Assembly (NCBI GenBank): GCA_016287875.1 | Contig: JAEEXQ010000001.1 | Location: forward strand, 28,105-92,104 | Length of the DNA: 64,000 nucleotides | Source of the DNA: Bacteroidales bacterium | Lineage (GTDB): Bacteria; Bacteroidota; Bacteroidia; Bacteroidales; UBA932 | Reading direction: 5' to 3' | Notes under the pieces: generated by a model | Databases searched by the model: none | The model's input: the letters and a program-made list of their open reading frames with translations, nothing else | Told to the model about the DNA's origin: nothing | Shown: positions 37,132 to 47,302 of the stretch, piece by piece | Layout: every line of letters starts with the position of its first letter | Position numbering within the stretch: the first letter of the stretch is position 1 | Translations under genes and position numbers: made by a program

Positions 37132-38210
37132 TGGCAAACAAATTGGACCTTGTACCGCTGAACGACTGGGGATTCTTCCATCTCCCGCCGCGCCCCTGCG
37201 TTATCGCGGGCCCTTGCAGCGCTGAAAGCGAAGAGCAGATCATCGAGACCGCCGAAGGTCTCAAGGCCGTGGGCATCAACGTGTTCCGTGCCGGAATCTG
37301 GAAACCCCGCACCCATCCGGGCTGCTTCGAGGGCGTCGGCGCCCCCGGCCTAAAGTGGATGCAGAAGGTGAAGAAGGAGTATGGGATGAAGATATGCACC
37401 GAGGTCGCCAGCGAGAAACACGTGTTCGAGTGCCTGAAGTATGGAGTGGATATGGTCTGGCTCGGTGCCAGGACCACCGCCAATCCCTTCCTCGTGCAGG
37501 AAATTGCCGAGGCCCTGCGCGATACCGACATCCCCGTGCTGGTGAAGAATCCGGTCAATCCCGACCTGGACCTTTGGATAGGCGCCTTCGAGCGCCTGAA
37601 TGCCCAGGGCATACGCAAGCTGGGCGCAATCCACCGCGGGGTTTCATCCGCCGCAAAGATCAAGTACCGCAATGATCCCCAGTGGGATATGGCGGTGGAA
37701 CTTCGTGCCCGCTACCCCGAACTGCCGCTCTTTGCCGATCCCAGCCATATGGGAGGAAAGAGGGACTATCTCCAGGAACTCTCCCAGAGGGCTATGGACC
37801 TCGGTCTGGAGGGACTGATGATAGAGTCGCACTGCAATCCTTCCTGCGCCCTGAGCGATGCTGCACAGCAGCTTACTCCTTCGGAGCTGATAAAGTTGCT
37901 GGAGAGTCTGGTGGTCCGTGATGCGGTTACGATGGACGAACAGTTCAACGACGAGTTGCGTCAGCTTCGTGCCCAGATCGACGTTATCGACGAGAATCTG
38001 ATCTATACTCTTGCTTCGCGTATGAAAGTGAGCCGTGCCATTGGTTCGCTGAAGAAGCGCAACAGCGTTGCGATAGTGCAGCCTGGCCGCTGGGACGCCG
38101 TACTCGACAAAGTAGGCGCTTCCGCCTTAAACTACGGCCTCGACCCCGAGTTCGTCAAGCGCATCTTCAACCTGATACACGACGGCTCGGTTGCCGAGCA
38201 GAATAAATAA
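37131..38210 (+). CDS. Bifunctional DAHP synthase / chorismate mutase
   Basis: VIAGPCSAESEEQIIETAEGLKAVGINVFRAGIWKPRT; GKRDYLQEL; C-terminal CM domain LRQLRAQIDVIDENLIYTLASRMKVSRAIGSLKK. Confidence 0.95.
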   Translation: MANKLDLVPLNDWGFFHLPPRPCVIAGPCSAESEEQIIETAEGLKAVGINVFRAGIWKPRTHPGCFEGVGAPGLKWMQKVKKEYGMKICTEVASEKHVFECLKYGVDMVWLGARTTANPFLVQEIAEALRDTDIPVLVKNPVNPDLDLWIGAFERLNAQGIRKLGAIHRGVSSAAKIKYRNDPQWDMAVELRARYPELPLFADPSHMGGKRDYLQELSQRAMDLGLEGLMIESHCNPSCALSDAAQQLTPSELIKLLESLVVRDAVTMDEQFNDELRQLRAQIDVIDENLIYTLASRMKVSRAIGSLKKRNSVAIVQPGRWDAVLDKVGASALNYGLDPEFVKRIFNLIHDGSVAEQNK

Positions 38211-38226
38211 TCATCTTCACAAATAG

Positions 38227-38256
38227 AAAAAGTCGGCAAACCTGCCGACTTTTTCG
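38227..38256 (+). terminator. Intrinsic terminator of the aromatic operon
   Basis: AAAAAGTCGGCAAACCTGCCGACTTTTTCG. Confidence 0.8.
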
Positions 38257-38329
38257 TCGAGAAGAGGCGACTCGAACGCCCGACCCCCACGTCCCGAACG
38301 TGGTGCGCTACCAACTGCGCTACTTCTCG
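38257..38329 (-). tRNA. tRNA-Pro (anticodon CGG)
   Basis: Cloverleaf CGAGAAG...CCACG-TTCGGGA-CGTGG...GTTCGAGTC...CTTCTCG-A. Confidence 0.95.
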
Positions 38330-38372
38330 AAAACAAAAGCGCGGATATTAACCGCGCTTCGTTTTAGTTTTT

Positions 38373-38627
38373 TTAGGAAAGCTTTCCGATGTACAGCGCG
38401 ATACCGCTCTTGAGGTTGGAAGCCTTGTTCTTGTGGATGACGCCCTGCTTTGCAAGTTTGTCGATCATCGCGAAAACCTTGGGAGCTTCGGCCTCTGCGG
38501 CTTTCTTATCGGTAGTTGTACGGATAGCGCGGATGGCGTTCCTGGTAGTTTTTGCATAATACCTGTTATGCATTTTCCGCCTTTCGCCTTGGCGATTGGC
38601 TTTTTCTGCTGATGCGTTATTTGCCAT
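38373..38627 (-). CDS. rpsT: 30S ribosomal protein S20
   Basis: MANNASAEKANRQGERRKMHNRYYAKTTRNAIRAIR...LAKQGVIHKNKASNLKSGI. Confidence 0.96.
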   Translation of the reverse strand: MANNASAEKANRQGERRKMHNRYYAKTTRNAIRAIRTTTDKKAAEAEAPKVFAMIDKLAKQGVIHKNKASNLKSGIALYIGKLS

Positions 38628-38651
38628 TGTTATACTTTTTAAAATTTCTTG

Positions 38652-38723
38652 TAGTGGGTAGGAGAATCGAACTCCTATTGCAGGAATGAAAATCCTGAGT
38701 ACTAACCGTTATACGAACCCACC
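38652..38723 (-). tRNA. tRNA-Glu (anticodon TTC)
   Basis: GGTGGGT-TCGTATAACGGTTAGTAC-CAGGA-TTTTCAT-TCCTG...GTTCGATTC...ACCCACT-A. Confidence 0.95.
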
Positions 38724-38770
38724 AGCATTTCAAAGGAGTGCAAAGGTACGAATATTTTTTTATTCCGCAA

Positions 38771-39769
38771 CTAATTTTCGTCCTTATTTTGTTTCCACTC
38801 CCACGAATACAGCAGAGACTCTACCTGACGGAGGTACTGGCGCTTATCGTATTTAGGCGCATAGACGAAGGCGTCGCATACGATGACATATATGCCGTCG
38901 GGGCTGTAGAATGCGTGCGACACGAAAGGACCGCCCATATAATCGTTTGCGACTTCCCAGTAACCGCGGGTCTGCGCCAGGCTGCGTCCGTTGTATTTGA
39001 TGTATTCTACATAGGGAGTAGGGATGGTACCCGTGGTCATATAGGTGTTGTCGAACATTCCGGGCACGTTGTTGCGCAGCACCTCGTTGCGATGGGCGAT
39101 TATGTTGTCGCGGCTGAAGTCGGAACTGTTGCCCAGGGCCGGATAACGATATACGAAAACTCCCTGGATGGTGTACTGCTTCTCGTCGGCAATCCAGATG
39201 AAGTCGGAAGTCTTCTTCTTGAACTTATATCCGGTAGGGAAGTGCAGACCTCCGCCGAAAATGCCCTCCACCATATTGTAGAGAGGTTTTTCCTCATAGC
39301 GCATAGTGTTGCGTATCACGCGGTTGCGCTCAGCCTGCTCGATGAAGGACACGATCTTCTTGCCCTCCTTGTCCAGCAGGTCGGCAGCGGTCGCGGAGTC
39401 GGGCGCAGCAATCTTGACCACGGCCTGGGGAGTGGCCCAGACATCCCTCAGGAACTTGACGCCGGTAGTGGCGACCTGGGGGTCGATGTCGAAGAACACC
39501 ACGTTGCGGTGGACTTTGAAGATATCGCCGAATCCGCCGTGGGTCACGTTGGCCAGCGAGTAGAGAGGCTCTCTCATAAGGAACCAGGGGCAGTCGCAGG
39601 CGAGCAGTTCGCGCACGGAATTGCCCGCGGCGCCTTCCCAGTCGGCCTTCTCTATGACCACCAGCACTTCCCCGGCCTTGCCGCTGACATTGGGCAGCAG
39701 CGCCGGATGGTTTCCTCCGCAGGACCAGAGTGCGAAGAGGGTTAGAAAGAGTGAAATAATCCTTTTCAT
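38771..39769 (-). CDS. DUF4837-family lipoprotein
   Basis: Family recognised from VSGKAGEVLVVIEKADWEGAAGNSVRELLACDCPWFLMREPLYSLANV; LWSCGG lipobox. Confidence 0.82.
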   Translation of the reverse strand: MKRIISLFLTLFALWSCGGNHPALLPNVSGKAGEVLVVIEKADWEGAAGNSVRELLACDCPWFLMREPLYSLANVTHGGFGDIFKVHRNVVFFDIDPQVATTGVKFLRDVWATPQAVVKIAAPDSATAADLLDKEGKKIVSFIEQAERNRVIRNTMRYEEKPLYNMVEGIFGGGLHFPTGYKFKKKTSDFIWIADEKQYTIQGVFVYRYPALGNSSDFSRDNIIAHRNEVLRNNVPGMFDNTYMTTGTIPTPYVEYIKYNGRSLAQTRGYWEVANDYMGGPFVSHAFYSPDGIYVIVCDAFVYAPKYDKRQYLRQVESLLYSWEWKQNKDEN

Positions 39770-39773
39770 ATCG

Positions 39774-41114
39774 TCAATGTATTAATCTTCCTATATCGTT
39801 GCCGAACGCCAGCATCATCAGGGCGAGCAGCAGTATCATTCCGACTATCTGGGCCCCGACCATGAAGCGGTCGGAGGGCTTGCGCCCGGTGATTATCTCG
39901 AAGAGCAGGAACACTATGTGTCCGCCGTCGAGTCCGGGGATGGGCAGCAGGTTCATAACTCCCAGCATTATGGAGAACAGGCCCAGCAGGAAAACGAACT
40001 GGTACCAGTCCCAAACCGAGGGGAAAACCTGGCCTATGGCTATGAAACTCCCCACGGACTTATAAGCCCCGGAGGAGGGAGTGGCGAGGAGCCTGAGGTC
40101 GCGGAGGTACCCGGCGATGGTGCTGCCGGTGAACTTTATTCCGGCGGGGATGGACTGAAGGCCCTTGTACTTGATGGTTTCCAGCCTGGGAGTCTTCATA
40201 TACACCCCGATGCGTCCGGCGCTGTCCACCTGCACCTTCGATACGAGGGTGTCCGCATCGCGCAGCACCCGGATTCCTATTTCCTGTCCGGGATAGCGGG
40301 CGAGCAGTTTCCTGGCATCCTGCAGATATTCCACTTCCTCTCCGCCGACCGCGATGATATCGTCCCCGCGGCGAAGGTCCCTGCCGGCATTCAATCCTTT
40401 GGCATCTACCGAATCCACGCAGAAGGGGATGGCCAGGTCGAACATCGCCTGGGAATTGAGGACTTCCCCGAGCATGGCCCCGTCGATGTAGAGGGTGATG
40501 GTGTCGTTGCCGCGGAGGATGTGAGCCTGACGCACGTTCCTGCGGGCCAGGTCGGCCTGCAGCATCCCGAAATTCCCGGGAACGTAGTTGTCGAAGGAGA
40601 GGATTTCGTCCCCCGGACGGAAGCCCATCTCGACGGCAAGCTCGTTGGGATAGATCTTGTTACCCTCGTTGGGGATGTAGCTCTGACCCCAGACAGCCAT
40701 TATGATGCTGAATGCCACTATGGCGAAGATGAAGTTGTAGAGCACGCCTCCCGCCATTACCAGCAGACGCTGCCAGGCATTGTGGGAGCGGAATTCCCAG
40801 GCCTGAGGCTCGCGCTTCATCTGGGAAAGGTCCATGCTCTCGTCTATCATTCCGGATATCTTGCAATATCCTCCGAAAGGAAGCCAGCCTATGCCGTACT
40901 CGGTCTGCCACTGCAGGGCCTTGGGGCAGAGCCTGGTGAACCATTTGCTGCGTTTGGTGCTGAAGAGGAAGCGCCCTCCGGCATCGAAGAAGAGAAAGAA
41001 CTTCTCGACCCTGATGGAGAACAGTTTCGCAAAGGAAAAGTGCCCGGCTTCGTGCACTATGATCAGTATGGACAGCGCAAGGAGTACTTGCAGGAATTTC
41101 ATTAAAAAGACCAT
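39774..41114 (-). CDS. rseP: Site-2 protease, RIP metalloprotease RseP
   Basis: LIIVHEAGHFSFAKLFSI (HExxH), PDZ region, NLLPIPGLDGGHIVFLLFEIITGRKPSD. Confidence 0.95.
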   Translation of the reverse strand: MVFLMKFLQVLLALSILIIVHEAGHFSFAKLFSIRVEKFFLFFDAGGRFLFSTKRSKWFTRLCPKALQWQTEYGIGWLPFGGYCKISGMIDESMDLSQMKREPQAWEFRSHNAWQRLLVMAGGVLYNFIFAIVAFSIIMAVWGQSYIPNEGNKIYPNELAVEMGFRPGDEILSFDNYVPGNFGMLQADLARRNVRQAHILRGNDTITLYIDGAMLGEVLNSQAMFDLAIPFCVDSVDAKGLNAGRDLRRGDDIIAVGGEEVEYLQDARKLLARYPGQEIGIRVLRDADTLVSKVQVDSAGRIGVYMKTPRLETIKYKGLQSIPAGIKFTGSTIAGYLRDLRLLATPSSGAYKSVGSFIAIGQVFPSVWDWYQFVFLLGLFSIMLGVMNLLPIPGLDGGHIVFLLFEIITGRKPSDRFMVGAQIVGMILLLALMMLAFGNDIGRLIH

Positions 41115-42265
41115 TATCGGACGGCTTCCCGGACTTTAGCGGCAACTTCGGAATGGGTGGCGAAGATGTCGTCGGGCGTAGGGTCTGCAACAAAATTCAC
41201 GCCAGCGAGCGCCTGCTCGCACAGACGCGCGATGTCGTAGAATCCTATCCTGCCTTCCAGGAAGGCGGCGACGGCGATTTCATTTGCGGAATTAAGTGCG
41301 CAGGGAGCGTTCCCACCACGCCCTATGGCCTCGTATGCAAGGCCCAGGCAGGGGAAACGGTCGATATCCGCTTCGCTGAAGGAAAGACTGCCAATCTGTC
41401 CGAAATCGAGCTTCTTGTTGCCGACGGTGATCCTGGCGGGGAAGCTGAGCGCAAAGCCTATGGGCTCCCTCATATCCGGGCTTGCCAGCTGGGCTATTAC
41501 CGCACCGTCTTCGAATTCCACCATGGAATGGATGATGGATTCGGGATGCACCACCACGTGGATGCGTTCGGCCGGCACGTTGAAGAGCCAGCGGGCCTCC
41601 ATCACCTCGAAACCCTTGTTCATCATCGTGGAGGAATCTATCGTGACCTTCGCACCCATGTTCCAGTTGGGGTGCTTGAGGGCCTGGGCTGCCGTGGCGG
41701 CCGCGATCTTCTCCTTTGACCAGGTGCGGAAAGGGCCTCCGGATGCGGTGAGATGTATCTTCTCCACTGCATTCCCTTGGGCGCCGAGCAGGCACTGGAA
41801 TATGGCCGAGTGCTCGGAATCCACGGGAAGTATCACTGCAGAATGCTCGCGCATAGTGCGGGTGACTATGCTGCCGGCCGCGACCAGGGTTTCCTTGTTC
41901 GCGAGGGCTACTATCTTCCCGGCTTCCAGGGCGGCGAGGGTAGGGCGCAGGCCGCTGAATCCGACCATCGCACCTACGACTATGTCCACGTCCTCCGCCG
42001 CTGCGAGCGAGCACAGGCTGTCTATGCCTGCGAACACCTTGCTGTCGGTTCCGGAAAGGGCTTCGGAGAGTTCCTGATAGCGATTCTCGTTGCAGATTAC
42101 CACGTTGTTGACGTCGAATTCCCTGGCTTGTTCCGCAAGCAGGTCCACGCTGTTGAGGGCAGAGATGAGTTCCACTTCGAAAAGGTCCCTGTGCTGCCGG
42201 ACTATGTCCAGGGTCTGGGTGCCTATGGATCCGGTGGAACCGAGTATTGCTATCTTTCTTTTCAC
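41114..42265 (-). CDS. dxr: 1-deoxy-D-xylulose-5-phosphate reductoisomerase
   Basis: IAILGSTGSIGTQTLDIVR, LANKETLVAAGSIV, PVDSEHSAIFQCL, LTASGGPFRTW, NWNMGAKVTIDSSTMMNKGFEVMEA. Confidence 0.98.
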   Translation of the reverse strand: MKRKIAILGSTGSIGTQTLDIVRQHRDLFEVELISALNSVDLLAEQAREFDVNNVVICNENRYQELSEALSGTDSKVFAGIDSLCSLAAAEDVDIVVGAMVGFSGLRPTLAALEAGKIVALANKETLVAAGSIVTRTMREHSAVILPVDSEHSAIFQCLLGAQGNAVEKIHLTASGGPFRTWSKEKIAAATAAQALKHPNWNMGAKVTIDSSTMMNKGFEVMEARWLFNVPAERIHVVVHPESIIHSMVEFEDGAVIAQLASPDMREPIGFALSFPARITVGNKKLDFGQIGSLSFSEADIDRFPCLGLAYEAIGRGGNAPCALNSANEIAVAAFLEGRIGFYDIARLCEQALAGVNFVADPTPDDIFATHSEVAAKVREAVR

Positions 42266-42277
42266 TCTCGGGAGATG

Positions 42278-43126
42278 TTAGAATTTGCAGTATCTGGCGG
42301 GGTCGACGCTCTCGCCCTGATACCAAAGTTCGAAGCGCAGATGGTCCCCGGAAGTAAGGCCTCCGGTGCTTCCCACCAGGGCCACGGGGGTGCCGGCGCT
42401 CACTTTGTCACCGACTTTGCGCAATAGTTTCTGGTTATGTTTGTAGAAGGAGATGATTCCGCTCTCGTGCTGTATCGCCAGGGAATATCCGGAAGCATCC
42501 GTCCAATCCGCGAATATGACGGTCCCGTCCAGGACCGCGCTCACGACTGCCCCCGCCGGGGCGGTGATGTCCACTGCGGGATGCAGCACGGCATCGAAGG
42601 GCTGGGAGATGGTCCCCTTCAGAGGGGAGAAGAAGTGCTGCCCTTCGAGGGGGAGCTCCCTTTTGCGGTCGGAAACGCTGAACTGCTCGGTATTGCTGAC
42701 GGTTGTGCGTAGCAGGGAATCCCCGCGTATGATTTCGGCATCGCTGAGTTTGCGCAGATACTCCCTCGTGTTTCCGCTCAGCAGGCTGTCGGCCTTGAGA
42801 CTCTCTTCGCCTGCAAGTATGCGGCTGAGGTTCCCTGCATAGATGGCCCAGCGGGTCATCTCGTTTTCGAGGGAATCTATCTTGAGCGCGTTGGCAATGG
42901 CCCCGCGCTTGAAATGGTCGTCAGGATAACCGGGAATGGTGGTGCGGAGGGGAGTGAAGGAAATGACGGACCAGGCGAGAAGCGACACAAGGATGATAGC
43001 CGTGACTGCTATCCCCACGCCTCCTATCCTGGAGAACCTCCAGAACCTTATCCGCTGATGGGTACGGTCTTCCACCAGGGACAGTCTGTAGAGCTTATTC
43101 CAATCCGCAAAATTTCTTTTTCCCAT
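42278..43126 (-). CDS. M23-family peptidase (membrane-anchored)
   Basis: N-terminal TM; C-terminal HPAVDITAPAGAVVSAVLDGTVIFADWTDASGYSLAIQHESGIISFYKHNQKLL; LRFELWYQG. Confidence 0.88.
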   Translation of the reverse strand: MGKRNFADWNKLYRLSLVEDRTHQRIRFWRFSRIGGVGIAVTAIILVSLLAWSVISFTPLRTTIPGYPDDHFKRGAIANALKIDSLENEMTRWAIYAGNLSRILAGEESLKADSLLSGNTREYLRKLSDAEIIRGDSLLRTTVSNTEQFSVSDRKRELPLEGQHFFSPLKGTISQPFDAVLHPAVDITAPAGAVVSAVLDGTVIFADWTDASGYSLAIQHESGIISFYKHNQKLLRKVGDKVSAGTPVALVGSTGGLTSGDHLRFELWYQGESVDPARYCKF

Positions 43127-43149
43127 ATTATTCGTAAATTTGCACCCTG

Positions 43150-43563
43150 ATGGACAGGATGATCGGTATTGATTACGGACGCGCCAGAGTGGGCGTCGCA
43201 ATGAGCGACCCGCTCGGAATATTCGCATCTCCGCTCGAAACCGTAGTGTCTGCAAAGATAATAGAATATCTTCAAAAATTGACTACTTCCGAGAGGGTAG
43301 TTCGTTTCGTGGTCGGCTATCCGGTCAATTTGGACGGGAGACCTTCCGAGGCGGCCTCCGACGTGGACGTGTTCCTCAGGCAGCTCGCCAAACACTTCCC
43401 TTCCATACCCGTGAGCCTGGAGGATGAGCGCTTCACCTCCGTGCTTGCCCACAGGGCTATGATAGACGGCGGAATGAAGAAGAGCGAGCGCCGCAAGAAG
43501 GAGTCGGTCGACAAGATCAGCGCGGCAATCATCCTGCAGAGTTATTTGGACAAGAAGAAATGA
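43150..43563 (+). CDS. ruvX: YqgF/RuvX Holliday junction resolvase-like protein
   Basis: MIGIDYGRARVGVAMSDPLGIFASPLETV; VSLEDERFTSVLAHRAMIDGG; KKESVDKISAAIILQSYLD. Confidence 0.95.
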   Translation: MDRMIGIDYGRARVGVAMSDPLGIFASPLETVVSAKIIEYLQKLTTSERVVRFVVGYPVNLDGRPSEAASDVDVFLRQLAKHFPSIPVSLEDERFTSVLAHRAMIDGGMKKSERRKKESVDKISAAIILQSYLDKKK

Positions 43564-44114
43564 TCAGACCTATTTACCTGTACGGTTCCGGCGTGCTCCG
43601 CGAGAAAGCGGCCCCGGCCGAACTTGAGAAGAAAGAAGAAATAAAGCAGCTGGTTGCCGACCTCTGGGACACCCTCGCCGACAGCGAAGGTTGCGGCCTT
43701 GCGGCTCCGCAGATAGGGGAGAGCACCCGCGTAGTGGTCGTGGACGGCGACGTGATGTCCGACATCTATGACTATCTGAAGGGCTTCAAGCGTACTTTCA
43801 TCAATCCCGAGATACTTGAGGAAAGCGAAGAGAAAAGCACCTACAACGAAGGCTGCCTCAGCATCCCCGGCGTGTATTGCGACGTGGTCCGCCCCAAGAA
43901 GATAAAGGTCGCGTACTATGACGAGAACTTCGAAAAGAAGGTCGAGGAGTTCGACAACTTCGCGGCCCGTATGGTGCAGCACGAGTTCAGCCACCTCGAC
44001 GGAGTGCTTTTCACCGACCTCGTGGCGCCTATACGCAAGAAGCTTGTAGTCAAGAAGCTACAAAAAATCTCGTCAGGAAGGGTCCCGACGAGATATAAAT
44101 CCAAAATCCGTTAA
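43560..44114 (+). CDS. def: Peptide deformylase
   Basis: GCGLAAPQIGES, EGCLSIPGVYCDVVRP, QHEFSHLDGVLF. Confidence 0.97.
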   Translation: MIRPIYLYGSGVLREKAAPAELEKKEEIKQLVADLWDTLADSEGCGLAAPQIGESTRVVVVDGDVMSDIYDYLKGFKRTFINPEILEESEEKSTYNEGCLSIPGVYCDVVRPKKIKVAYYDENFEKKVEEFDNFAARMVQHEFSHLDGVLFTDLVAPIRKKLVVKKLQKISSGRVPTRYKSKIR

Positions 44115-44116
44115 TA

Positions 44117-44818
44117 TCAGTTCTTGATTTCCACTCCTCCGAATCCCACCGAGCCGGTGAGGATTACGACGGGGCTGCCTTCCTGTACCCTGAGGCGGCG
44201 GTTGTCCGAAACTCCTCCGAATCCGCTGGTGACGGCAACCTTGACGGCCATTCCGTCAGGCACTATGATCGTGACTCCGCTGAAACTGACGTTGAGGTCG
44301 ATGAAGGTCTCGCCTTCGACGATGGCACCCCTGAGGTCGAGGGTGAGGGCTCCGAAGGAAGAATCCACCTCGGCACCGTCGAACTTCTCGCCGGAGAAAG
44401 ACAGGTACTGCTTTCCGAAGCTGGAAGTGACGCTGCGTATGTCCTTGCCTTCGCGGGATATGGTCTTATAGTCATAGACCTTCGATTTGTGGCAGCAGCC
44501 GCTGTTGCAATTGTTGATGAAAAGCAACTGGACACCGAGTCCTATCACTATGACCGCAAGGGCCATCTGCCACATCATGCTCCAGTCTATGATGTCGCGT
44601 GCTGCAAGCAGCAGCAGTACGCCTATGCCCAAGCCGATGCAGGGGCCGACTTTGTCGTTGTCCGAGAAGAGTGCGCAAAGGCAGGGAATGATGATGAACA
44701 GGGTCCACCATCCTCTGGTGGAGAACTCGAAACAGAGCACGCCGAGGATGTTCAGTATCCAGAGCACGCCGGCGGCTATAAGCGCAAGGCCTATAAAGAA
44801 CTTGAATGATTGTTTCAT
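44117..44818 (-). CDS. LiaF-like / DUF5668-type membrane protein
   Basis: N-terminal TM segments; C-terminal DGAEVDSSFGALTLDLRGAIVEGETFIDLNVSFSGVTIIVPDGMAVKVAVTSGFGGV. Confidence 0.78.
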   Translation of the reverse strand: MKQSFKFFIGLALIAAGVLWILNILGVLCFEFSTRGWWTLFIIIPCLCALFSDNDKVGPCIGLGIGVLLLLAARDIIDWSMMWQMALAVIVIGLGVQLLFINNCNSGCCHKSKVYDYKTISREGKDIRSVTSSFGKQYLSFSGEKFDGAEVDSSFGALTLDLRGAIVEGETFIDLNVSFSGVTIIVPDGMAVKVAVTSGFGGVSDNRRLRVQEGSPVVILTGSVGFGGVEIKN

Positions 44819-44897
44819 ATTATCGTTTTTTTCCAAGGTCTGCAAAAATAGTGCAAAACTATTAAATTTGTATATTTGTAAGTTAAACACTAATACT

Positions 44898-46265
44898 ATG
44901 GGAGCATTTCACGCATATGACATCAGAGGAATCTACAATGTGGATTTCGATAAAGATACCGCCTACAAGGTAGGCTATTTCCTTCCTTCCCTGCTCGGGA
45001 CCGACAAAGTCCTGGTAGGCCGCGACTGCCGCGTATCCTCTCCTGAGGTGCACGATTACCTTATCAAAGGCATCACCGACGCAGGTGCGGATGTCGATGA
45101 TATCGGCCTCAGCAGCACCCCGCTCGTGTACTTCGGCACCGCCAAGTACGGCTATAAGGCCTCGGTGCAGATCACCGCGTCCCACAACCCCGCCGAATAC
45201 AACGGAATGAAGGTTTCCCGCGAGAACGCACTTCCCGTGGGACTCGACACCGGACTGGGGCAGATAAAGGCCTGGATAGAGGAAGGACGCCCCACGCCCA
45301 AGGCGGCCAAGCTCGGCAAGGTGACCGAAATCGACATCAAACCGGACTATATCAAGTTCCTGAAGCAGTACAAAGGCGATTTTAGCAATCTCAAGATTGC
45401 TTTCGATCTCTCCAACGGCATGGCCAACCTCTTCGCAAAGGAGATATATAAGGACGAGAATGCCGAGTGGCTCTTCGACACCATCGACGGCCGCTTCCCC
45501 AACCACGAGCCCAACCCGCTCATCCCTAAGAATGTGCAGCCTCTGAAGGATCTGGTCGCCAGGTGCGGTGCCGACCTCGGCGTTATCTACGACGGCGATG
45601 CCGACCGCGTGATGTTCGTCGATGACAAGGCCCGTTTCGTGGCCCCCGACCTCATCATCGCGATGATGGCCAAGTACTTCTGCGACGAAAGGGGAGAGAA
45701 GAATCCCCGCGTCCTCCAGGAAATCCGTTCTTCCAAGGCCGTGGGAGAGTATCTGCAGCAGTACGGTGCCGAAGTCCACACCTGGCGTGTGGGCCGTGCC
45801 TTCGCGGCTCCCAAGCTCCGCGAGATCGACGGCCTCTGGGGCGGCGAGCTGGCAGGCCACTATTATTTCAAGGATTTCTTCTATTCCGACAGCGGTATGC
45901 TCGCCAGCATAATCGTGCTGCGGATAGTATCCGCTCTCAAGCGTGCCGGAAAGAGCTTCAGCCAGCAGATAGACGAGCTTACCAAGTACAAGAATTCCGG
46001 CGAGGTCAATTTCCGCGTGGAAGACAAGGCCGGCGCTATGGAAGCGGTCAAGGCCCATTTCGAATCCGCCGAAAAGCCTAGTGTCGTGATGGATTTCGAC
46101 GGATACCGTCTGGAGTTCCCCGACTGGTGGTTCAACATCCGTCCTTCCAACACAGAACCCTATCTCCGCTTCATCTGCGAAGCTACCACGGACGAAGTAC
46201 TGGAAAAGAAAATTGCAGAAGCAGCCGCTATCATCGAGGGGCAGTTCGGAGGGAAGAGGGCATAG
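44898..46265 (+). CDS. manB: Phosphomannomutase/phosphoglucomutase
   Basis: FHAYDIRGIYNVDFD, VQITASHNPAEYNGMKV, VIYDGDADRVMFVD, WWFNIRPSNTEPYLRFICEA; ORF-track start at 44487 is an over-extension. Confidence 0.94.
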   Translation: MGAFHAYDIRGIYNVDFDKDTAYKVGYFLPSLLGTDKVLVGRDCRVSSPEVHDYLIKGITDAGADVDDIGLSSTPLVYFGTAKYGYKASVQITASHNPAEYNGMKVSRENALPVGLDTGLGQIKAWIEEGRPTPKAAKLGKVTEIDIKPDYIKFLKQYKGDFSNLKIAFDLSNGMANLFAKEIYKDENAEWLFDTIDGRFPNHEPNPLIPKNVQPLKDLVARCGADLGVIYDGDADRVMFVDDKARFVAPDLIIAMMAKYFCDERGEKNPRVLQEIRSSKAVGEYLQQYGAEVHTWRVGRAFAAPKLREIDGLWGGELAGHYYFKDFFYSDSGMLASIIVLRIVSALKRAGKSFSQQIDELTKYKNSGEVNFRVEDKAGAMEAVKAHFESAEKPSVVMDFDGYRLEFPDWWFNIRPSNTEPYLRFICEATTDEVLEKKIAEAAAIIEGQFGGKRA

Positions 46266-46269
46266 GCGG

Positions 46270-47301
46270 ATGAGAAAAATCAGCATTCTGACTGCGATCC
46301 TGGCGTTCCTGCCCGTCCTGGCGGGGGCGCAGGAGCCGCGTATGAGCATAAGGGAGGCCGAGAAACTTATCCCCCGCGAGGTCCGAAGACCCGTAAAGTC
46401 GATGATTCCCGGGGACAAGCCTCTCGCCCACGACACCCTGGATACTTCCGATCCCGTAATCAAGATCGTCCTGCTGAACGACGGCACCTGGCATTATGTC
46501 AAGGACTTGCGTTTCCTTGCCGACAGCAGCGTATTCCGCAGGAACTGGAAAGAGAACGAACTGAACCCGTTCAGGACTCCGCTCCAGGACCTTCCCTTCC
46601 GTATCACCCTCTGCCTTGCAGATTCCAGCTCGCGTTTCTGCTGTCCCCGGCAGATAAAGGTATTCTCTCCCTTCGGATGGCGCAGGCGCCGCAATCATAT
46701 GGGCGTGGATCTCCCCCTGCCTATGAGGACGCCGGTCTATGCCGCCTTCGACGGGAAGGTGCGATGCTCGATGTACAACCGCGGCTACGGCAACGTGGTA
46801 ATCATACGCCACGCTTCGGGCCTGGAAACCACCTACGCCCATCTTGCCGAAAGGAGGGTTTCCGCAGGGGATTATGTCAGTGCCGGGGATGTAATTGGAT
46901 TGGGCGGCTCCACAGGCCGTTCATCAGGCCCCCATCTGCATTTCGAAACCCGCTACGACGGTTATGCCTTCGACCCTCAGTGGCTGATAGATTTCGAGAC
47001 GGGAGTGCTGCGCCACGGCTATTTCGTGCTCAAGCGCAAGTATCTCACCCCTACTTCGAAGTATTATCCTGAATCCGAGGAGGAGGAAGAGGAAATCTAC
47101 AAGACCGAGGAGGAGGAACGCGCCGAAGCGGAGCGCATCGCCAAGGAAATGGCCGCGGCCCGTTACCACACAATCAAGGCCGGCGACAATCTCAGCCGTC
47201 TGGCAGTCAAGTACAACACCACGGTGAATGCCATCTGCAAGCTCAATGGCATCACACCTTCGACCACATTGAAAATAGGAAAAAAACTAAGAGTCAAGTA
47301 A
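46270..47301 (+). CDS. M23-family peptidase with C-terminal LysM domain
   Basis: NHMGVDLPLPMRTPVYAAFDGKVR...GRSSGPHLHFETRY; YHTIKAGDNLSRLAVKYNTTVNAICKLNGI. Confidence 0.93.
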   Translation: MRKISILTAILAFLPVLAGAQEPRMSIREAEKLIPREVRRPVKSMIPGDKPLAHDTLDTSDPVIKIVLLNDGTWHYVKDLRFLADSSVFRRNWKENELNPFRTPLQDLPFRITLCLADSSSRFCCPRQIKVFSPFGWRRRRNHMGVDLPLPMRTPVYAAFDGKVRCSMYNRGYGNVVIIRHASGLETTYAHLAERRVSAGDYVSAGDVIGLGGSTGRSSGPHLHFETRYDGYAFDPQWLIDFETGVLRHGYFVLKRKYLTPTSKYYPESEEEEEEIYKTEEEERAEAERIAKEMAAARYHTIKAGDNLSRLAVKYNTTVNAICKLNGITPSTTLKIGKKLRVK

Positions 47302-47302
47302 T

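Noticed and set aside
38257-38723. tRNA-Pro and tRNA-Glu as integration sites of a mobile element
   Set aside because: Flanked by conserved housekeeping genes (aromatic operon, rpsT); no integrase or att duplication seen.
44898-46487. Long minus-strand ORF 44883-46487 and 5'-extended plus-strand ORF 44487-46265
   Set aside because: manB motifs fix the real frame and start at 44898; the extensions cover the divergent LiaF-like gene and intergenic DNA.
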